A stretch of DNA of 64,000 bases. Source: Amoebophrya sp. A120. Its lineage: Eukaryota > Sar > Dinophyceae > Syndiniales > Amoebophryaceae. This document shows, piece after piece, positions 58,153 through 64,000 of the stretch. Under the pieces are notes generated by a model that saw nothing but the letters and a program-made list of their open reading frames with translations, made no database searches and was not told the origin of the DNA. The translations under genes were made by a program, and so were the position numbers. The DNA is taken from positions 62,001 to 126,000 of the forward strand of contig CAJINV010000008.1 in the NCBI GenBank assembly GCA_905178155.1. The letters are read 5' to 3'. How positions within the stretch are numbered: the stretch's first letter is position 1; every line of letters starts with the position of its first letter.

Positions 58153-61100
58153 CTACTTGCTCGTCAAAGCACGACAGCCCGCCCAGTCCTTAGGCGGTTT
58201 GAAGTCGTGCTGTTCCATGTAGTTGAGCAGCGTGACGCTGGGCATGTCTGTTAGGAGGCGGGCTCGCTTTGCACCGGCGTCTCGCGTAATCAACATCGTC
58301 TTCGTTAATTTCAGCATTTCCCGGCACACCACCCATTCCCCAGCAATGTAGTTGCGAAATGCCATGTGGAACCGCTGGAAGAATTCTCGCGAGTAGGCTT
58401 CGCGCATGCAGAATAGGGTCAAAAAAAACTAGTGTTAGTCGCTGTTGGATTGAGTTTGACGATTTCAGTTTCTTCTTAATGCATTCACTACGAAAAATTC
58501 GAAGCCGATCTTTTCGTTCGAGTGTATGGAAGCAAAAAAAAGTAAAGGGACACGATTGCTAATGCTATCGTCCTGCGTAAATGCACCAGGGCTTGGGCTT
58601 ACTAACTTAAGCACGTTCGATCCAACAGCAAACAGACACGAGTACAATTTTGTTCCGTAGCGGAACAATTTCGGGGTCTTCGAGCAGTTCACGGTGAGGT
58701 TCGTAGTCGTCAGCCCACTTTCGGTGTTTTTTCAGTTCGCGAATTTGCCGGACTTCGTACTTTCTTCGCACCGTGAACGCACGGTGGTCAATCTGCTGCA
58801 TCAAGTCCTGAACGTGCAGGACGCCCGCCGTGAAGTCGCAAGTGTAGAGCCCTACGGGCTTTTTGCTTCCCTTCACAAACACTCGGTCTATCTGGCGGCA
58901 TGCGTCACGGAGCCCCGGACTAGCTTGGTCGAGGAGAAAGTGAGACATCTGGTGAGTTATTTGAAAGTAGATACAACAGTTTCTTATGCATTTATTGGCG
59001 TACTAGAGTCACAGTCTTGAGTAAAGAGTACTTTCTTCTGATGTTAATGTTATTTATATTTTCTATGATCACCAGAATTTTTTTCATTTCGATAGAGGAA
59101 GAGGAGCACAATGATACACAAAAGCGGGCACACGAGAAAAATAGTTACACTTAGCGCAGTACCAGCAGATGCACTCCAAACTGCGCACAAGCCGCTTCCA
59201 AGCGACTGGCCATATTGACGTTTGGCGATAAATAGGATGCGTCGATTTTGAATTCGCTCCCAATCGCGCCTTCGATAGCATATCCCAGGTGCAAGCCGAA
59301 ACCCATTTGCACACGGTAATCTGTATCCTAGGTAAAAGCGCACCTATCCCATGATAATTACAATTAGCTGCAGGTTTTCTATAGGATTATGCGGATTTTG
59401 TTATGCCTGGAGAACATGTTCAACTTTATCGCCGCGGTGCCTGCTTTTGGTGTTGGCTCATCCTCTTCACGTCATGTACTTACTCAAGAATGGCCAGTGA
59501 GTCGAATTACGATTACTTATTTCTATTTGTTACGGTACAGTTCTTGAATTTGTACCACTATCATGCCAAGCTGCGCTGTTGCGGCATTACAATCTTTTCG
59601 TGTGCTTCGGTGCATGTCCGTGTGCGCTTTTTCCTAGGATAGTCTGGGTAGCGGGCCAAGAAGCCAGGATGTGACCGGTACTCCGACAGAATGGCGGACT
59701 TATTGATGGCGGAAATAGTGAAACAAAACGCCACCACGCTCATGTCGCACATGCGCATGCGACGCATCCTGTGCTCGCGCGTGATAAATTCGTTGTCCTC
59801 CAATTCGCCGCTGACGTCCTTCGGCACCGTCGCTGTTGGAGAAAGATCATTATCATTTTCTATTTTCTTCCTCGTGCTCCTCTAAGAGTTGAAGTTTGAG
59901 CAATAGCATCGTCTTTTGAAGACACGACAGCAACAAGTCGAATTCTTGCCTCGCCCCTTCTTATGCAAGAAACAGAAGAGATGAAAGCATCGCCCACTCA
60001 TCAAGGCGTATATAATAAAGAGGTACCGATTTTCCAAACGAGCAGGAAGGCGTCGCCGATGTTTTTGTTTGCGTTGCCACCGAACATGTCTACCAGAGAG
60101 TGAACGATCTCTGCCACTTGGTTAACGTAGATCATGATCCGGTCCTGCAAAATTTCCGTGGCGTCGGAAAAGTGGTAGATGTTGCAGAAGCCGAAAATGG
60201 CTTCGATCTTCACACCGGGAACCATGGCGTTCACGCCGGAAGCGTCCCCGGACAGGTTCTGTCCTATGATTTCGGCCCCGGCGACGCCGAACCCGACGGC
60301 GAGAAGGCCCCCGAGCTTGATCAGCGTCGACTCCAGAATCACAGTCTCCATGGGCTCCTGCACCCGCCGGGTCGAGGTTTTGTTCGCGCCTCCGCGGTTT
60401 CTGCCGCTGCCGCACCGGGACGCCAGCCAGCCAAGTGACCCGCGCACCACTCGCCGAGCGTTCTCCAGCAGTGTTGCATTTCGCCAGTTCCAATCGGAAT
60501 GAATTTCGTCCATTTCCTGCTCCCGTTTCAGCTCGATCTGCTGTTTACGGAACTCCTCGTCCCCCAGACGCATGGCGACCAAGGGGTTATCGCGGATGCG
60601 GTGCATCTTGGCGATCATGCGCTCGATGGGCTCCAGCACCAGCTCCTTCGCGTCCTTGTTGAAGAAGGTGGCCGTCAGTCCGAGGACGATGCACACAAAG
60701 ATCGTCTGCATCATGCTCATCACAGACTCGAAGTAGACCAGTCGCCGCAGGTCGTAGTAGGCGAGCAAGCTGTCGGTGTTTACCATGTTCGTCTGCGGGT
60801 GCACCCCTGGGGTTCGATTTCTTGAGAACGTCGATCATGATGTTCTTGCACAGAAACAAGTTGTGATGCAAACACTAATTCATTCATTCATTCTTTCATG
60901 TGTATCCGGGGTTATTCAGTCGTTGTCTTCTTCGTCAACTTCTTTCTCGGATGTACATACAAGTGCTATTTTTCCTAAGTAAGCTGTCGCGCGTGCGCAC
61001 CGACCTCAGCGCGCGGCCCATGTTCCATCACTGTCTTTCTGGAACCACTGACCACATACGCGCACTTCCTCTCTGCCTGCAAGTGCAAACACTAATTCTA

Positions 61101-63490
61101 ATATATAATAAATTTTTCACTGTCTACCTAGTCCAAAAAGATCGACAGCTACAGTGCCAGAACTACAGACACAGAAGCATCAACAAGCTCAAACAAGTAA
61201 GAGCTGTTTATACCTGCCCAAGGGAAAGCCGGATCCACTTCGTTGAAGCGCAACTTTTTTGGCGGACAGGGAATTTCAGCCTTAAGTGCGACTCCGATCA
61301 CCGATTTACCAAGAGAGTCGTCGAAGCAGCCCTGGTTGTTACTCCAATCGTTGGTTAAGCGATCTTTGATTACCTCCGGGAGGGCGCCGCCTGCGAACCC
61401 AAACTCATTTCCGAGGTCATAACGGTTATGCCACTTTTCCCAACTGCTTTTCTCTGCCGCCAGTTCCGTGATATGAATTTTGTCGCGCATGTCCCACATC
61501 GGCTACGACATCATAGCGAAATCTTGAAGAACTGCAATTGACGAGACTAGGCCGTGAGACTGAACTTTTCGAAACGCAGTCGCTTCGCTTATATGATTGT
61601 ATGCAAATGTAGTCGTTCATGCGTTTATGCAGTGCAGATACAGAAGTCAGAAGGTGGTGCAAGGCGCGACATAGTAACTTGAGGATTCAAGATTTCCACA
61701 AGGATAAGCTCGTTTCTATTCACATACCCAATGAAGAGAATTTCCGCGAACCTGAAATCATGTCCATGGTGACGGTGAGAAAGTGTAGCTGTACCTGCTC
61801 CACCGCGCATGTAAGTATGCGTCTCACATTGGCTACTTCTGCATGATGTTGAGACTCTTTTTCTTGTTCTGTGCATAGACTAGAAGGAAACATACAGAAG
61901 CAACATCAATATTATTTGCAAATGCATTTCATCTTTGCTGCATCATGTTCATAATTCAATCGTTGCAAATCATTGAAAATAAAAGAGAAGCGATAGTACT
62001 GGGAGTCCGCACAGGTGATATCATATTCGTCGCAATAATCCGCACTGTACTGATATGAAAGACAAAGCTGGACCTGTGTCAGTCGCTGTCGGAGATGCTT
62101 TCTATTCGATATTGTGTCGGTTCAACATCATCATGCTTTTTAGAATGGAGCAGGAACTACACCCAGCACGACTGCTGGATGTACTGAAGTAGTTGCAGCA
62201 CCACTTTATCAGGAGTCCGCAGTCTGAAAAGCCAGAAGATTTCTAGTTCCGCGTAGTTTTTCGAGGGCGTACTAAGGCAGGTATGACTATGATATATCAT
62301 GACACCACAGATGCAAACATAGCAATACCAGCGAAGGAGCTGCCGTCCAGATGACGACCTGACCGCACCACAAGCCTTCGCGTTCGTACATTTGGGTTAG
62401 AATCGTACACGGCCTTGAGCAGTGCCAGTTCGTACTGACGCCGGTGCTCCTTGACGAGGTTGGAACCTGCGCTGCTCCCCACGGCTGTTTCGTAGTCCGC
62501 AAGGAAGAGCTGCAGCAGGTCTAAGGAGTACTGCGCGCTGCTCTGCTTATGCTGAAAGTTCTCGCTCAGTTGGAACTGCGGCACCACCAACATCATGGAC
62601 AGGACCAGCATAATGACGCGCCTCGTTGTCATGTCGCTGAGTTTCTTGCCCACGCGGGACTCCTGCACCGCGTTCACGCCGTCCTGTTGCAGCATGGCAA
62701 AGTTTTCGTCTTCGAAGTCGATCAGGTCCTCTTCCTCACCCGGCGCCACGCGTTTCGCGTAACCCTCCTCCGCTTCCTTCTTGCGCTTGCGCTCGAGCGC
62801 CGCCTTCACCTTCTTGCGTTGCTGCTGGTCTTGATACTGCTTGTACAGTTTCACGATTCGAATCAGTCGAATCATCCGCAGTACCCGCAAAACGCGCGCC
62901 GCCTGTGTACCTGGGACAAAGTTTTTGGAAAAAAGAAGCCTATTTCATAATCATCACTCATGAGTTTATTTGCCGTCATGCGCATGCTTTCTGGATCTGG
63001 ACCATGCTCCACTGTAAAGAATGGCGCCAACAACTGTTTCTTTCATTTCCAGCACGACTACAATATGTACACCGAGGTGGACACGACCGAGATGATGTCG
63101 TCATCTGTGTCTATCATTTTCACCTGCTTTGAGTTGTCCCGTACCCCCGCCGGATATCAGCTTTGCTACGCTAGTGATGTCGAGAATCAGCGACAGTGTG
63201 GCGATCACGTCGAGGTAAAAGAAGAACGAGAGGAAGTAGTCCTCTTTTCCCAGACTCTGGGCCACGCATTCTAGAAAGAATACCGCAAGTGCCACCCCAG
63301 TAATCCAATCAAAGATAATGTCGGCCGGTTCGCTCGTGGTTGCTAGCCGCAAGTCGTCACCGAACAGGGCATAAATGGTCAGAATCATGGTAAAAGTGTT
63401 AAAAGCCGGATCGTCAACAATGTTCTTGCACAGCCTCGTGACATATCGACTACAAAAGGAGCGGCGGCCTTGTCCTCGCCACATTGACAT
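58153..63490 (-). CDS. Voltage-sensor adenylate/guanylate cyclase (alveolate type)
   Basis: Exons about 63490-63120, 62890-62310, 61500-61200, 60810-60030, 59830-59640, 59330-59150, 58948-58650, 58440-58153; the 5' end may lie further right. Order: S1 ('NTFTMILTIYALFGDDLRLA'), S2 ('WITGVALAVFFLECVAQSL'), S3 ('YFLSFFFYLDVIATLSLIL'), S4 'RVLRMIRLIRIVKLYK' with R/K every third residue; a further membrane helix; an external-type loop ('WEKWHNRYDLGNEFGFAGGA'); a membrane helix ('TIFVCIVLGLTATFF'); then a class III catalytic domain ('GVKIEAIFGFCNIYHFSDAT', 'NKNIGDAFLLVWK', 'HLGYAIEGAIGSEFKIDASY', 'LSPNVNMASRLEAA', 'CRQIDRVFVKGSKKPVGLYT') and an acidic helical tail. No K+ pore signature was seen. 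Such proteins couple membrane voltage to cyclic nucleotide synthesis. The first metal Asp of the usual 'FCDI' is Asn here. Exon borders are approximate. Confidence 0.85.
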
Positions 63491-64000
63491 TGCGTGAGAA
63501 GGCTGTCATGATGATGCATGATGACCATGACGATACTACACATAGCAAAAACGCCCTCGTCCGCGAAACGTCAAGAGAACCTAAGTGCAACTCCGTGTAG
63601 TTCTTGCACAAGGCAAGGCCACGACGCTCCTTTTCTTTTCATAGCAGTGCCCGACTGAGTTGACCTCCGCCGGTGTCCACCCCAGCAGCACGGAAGAGAT
63701 TTTTCCGGTCTTTTGTGCCGGTGGTCCCGGCAAGCTGATGCCCCTCCACCGCCATGATTCCAGACAGCCCTTTTTTTTAGGTGAATTTCGATGAGCCACC
63801 GCCTGCTGCAAACTCGCCAGATATCGCTGCCGTCGGTACGAGGTCACGACTGTGGCTGTGACTGCAACCGCTTCATGAATTGCTCACTGTAGCTGATTGC
63901 GGAACGCGTGGCAAAGGACACTTGCCCACCACATAAACCCACAATCCACAACAAGCCCTGCCGCAGAGGGCCAGGGATCTTCTCCCGATCACGATGTGGT
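63491..64000. other. Right edge, possible 5' part of the cyclase gene
   Basis: A minus frame (63581-63847, GTG start) has no recognised domain. It could be an N-terminal exon or 5' UTR of the cyclase, whose first ATG was not identified. The window ends before this can be settled. Confidence 0.35.

Noticed and set aside
58607-59343. Separate small genes downstream of the cyclase
   Set aside because: The frames match the second half of the class III catalytic domain and its C-terminal region, so they are exons of the same gene.

Overview
This is a nuclear, eukaryotic, intron-containing window. The best guess is a dinoflagellate-lineage alveolate, most like a syndinian parasite such as Amoebophrya. 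That is inference from four things: an alveolate-type class III cyclase fused to a voltage sensor; an eEF3-like translation factor; modular Cys-rich 'CxCxNG' proteins of the kind found in dinoflagellates; and coding sequence interrupted by short terminal-inverted-repeat elements (introners) whose ends are not GT-AG. Introners and non-canonical introns have been described from Amoebophrya genomes. No rRNA, tRNA, CRISPR, bacterial operon or spliced-leader sequence was recognised, and the standard stop codons are used.

Layout (1 to 64000). Every gene that can be supported lies on the minus strand: an F-box-like gene (2.9-4.0 kb); a small BSD-domain gene (5.4-5.9); a secreted or hypothetical gene (7.2-9.8); a second F-box-like gene split by an introner (11.0-12.4); a ten-exon coiled-coil plus leucine-rich-repeat-like gene (14.1-20.8) carrying two introners, one with another transposon nested inside; the WD40 Fe-S assembly protein CIAO1 (23.3-25.7); a large multi-exon EF-hand gene (27.3-33.5); an eEF3-like ABC-F ATPase (36.6-41.3); a staphylococcal-nuclease-fold protein (42.5-43.5); a small four-exon SHIPPO-like protein (44.4-45.7); a ~1670-residue secreted protein with Cys-rich and PAN/apple-like modules and two introners (46.8-53.0); the TFIIH subunit p52/Tfb2 with one introner (53.7-56.8); and a voltage-sensor adenylate/guanylate cyclase (58.2-63.5, probably running off the right edge). 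About 1 kb at 1.1-2.1 kb is GC-rich and bounded by a 34-bp direct repeat.

How it fits together. The genes are functionally mixed: translation, transcription/repair, Fe-S assembly, signalling, probable flagellar proteins and cell surface. They share orientation, not a pathway. The most striking signal is two classes of intron in the same transcripts. Ordinary introns are GT-AG. A second class is 150-330 bp, starts and ends with related inverted repeats (TATCC...GTAAAAA-type ends), is flanked by 4-7 bp target-site duplications, and has no GT-AG option, yet removing the element plus one duplication copy restores the reading frame exactly. In the PAN-like gene this also restores the cysteine spacing of the repeated module.
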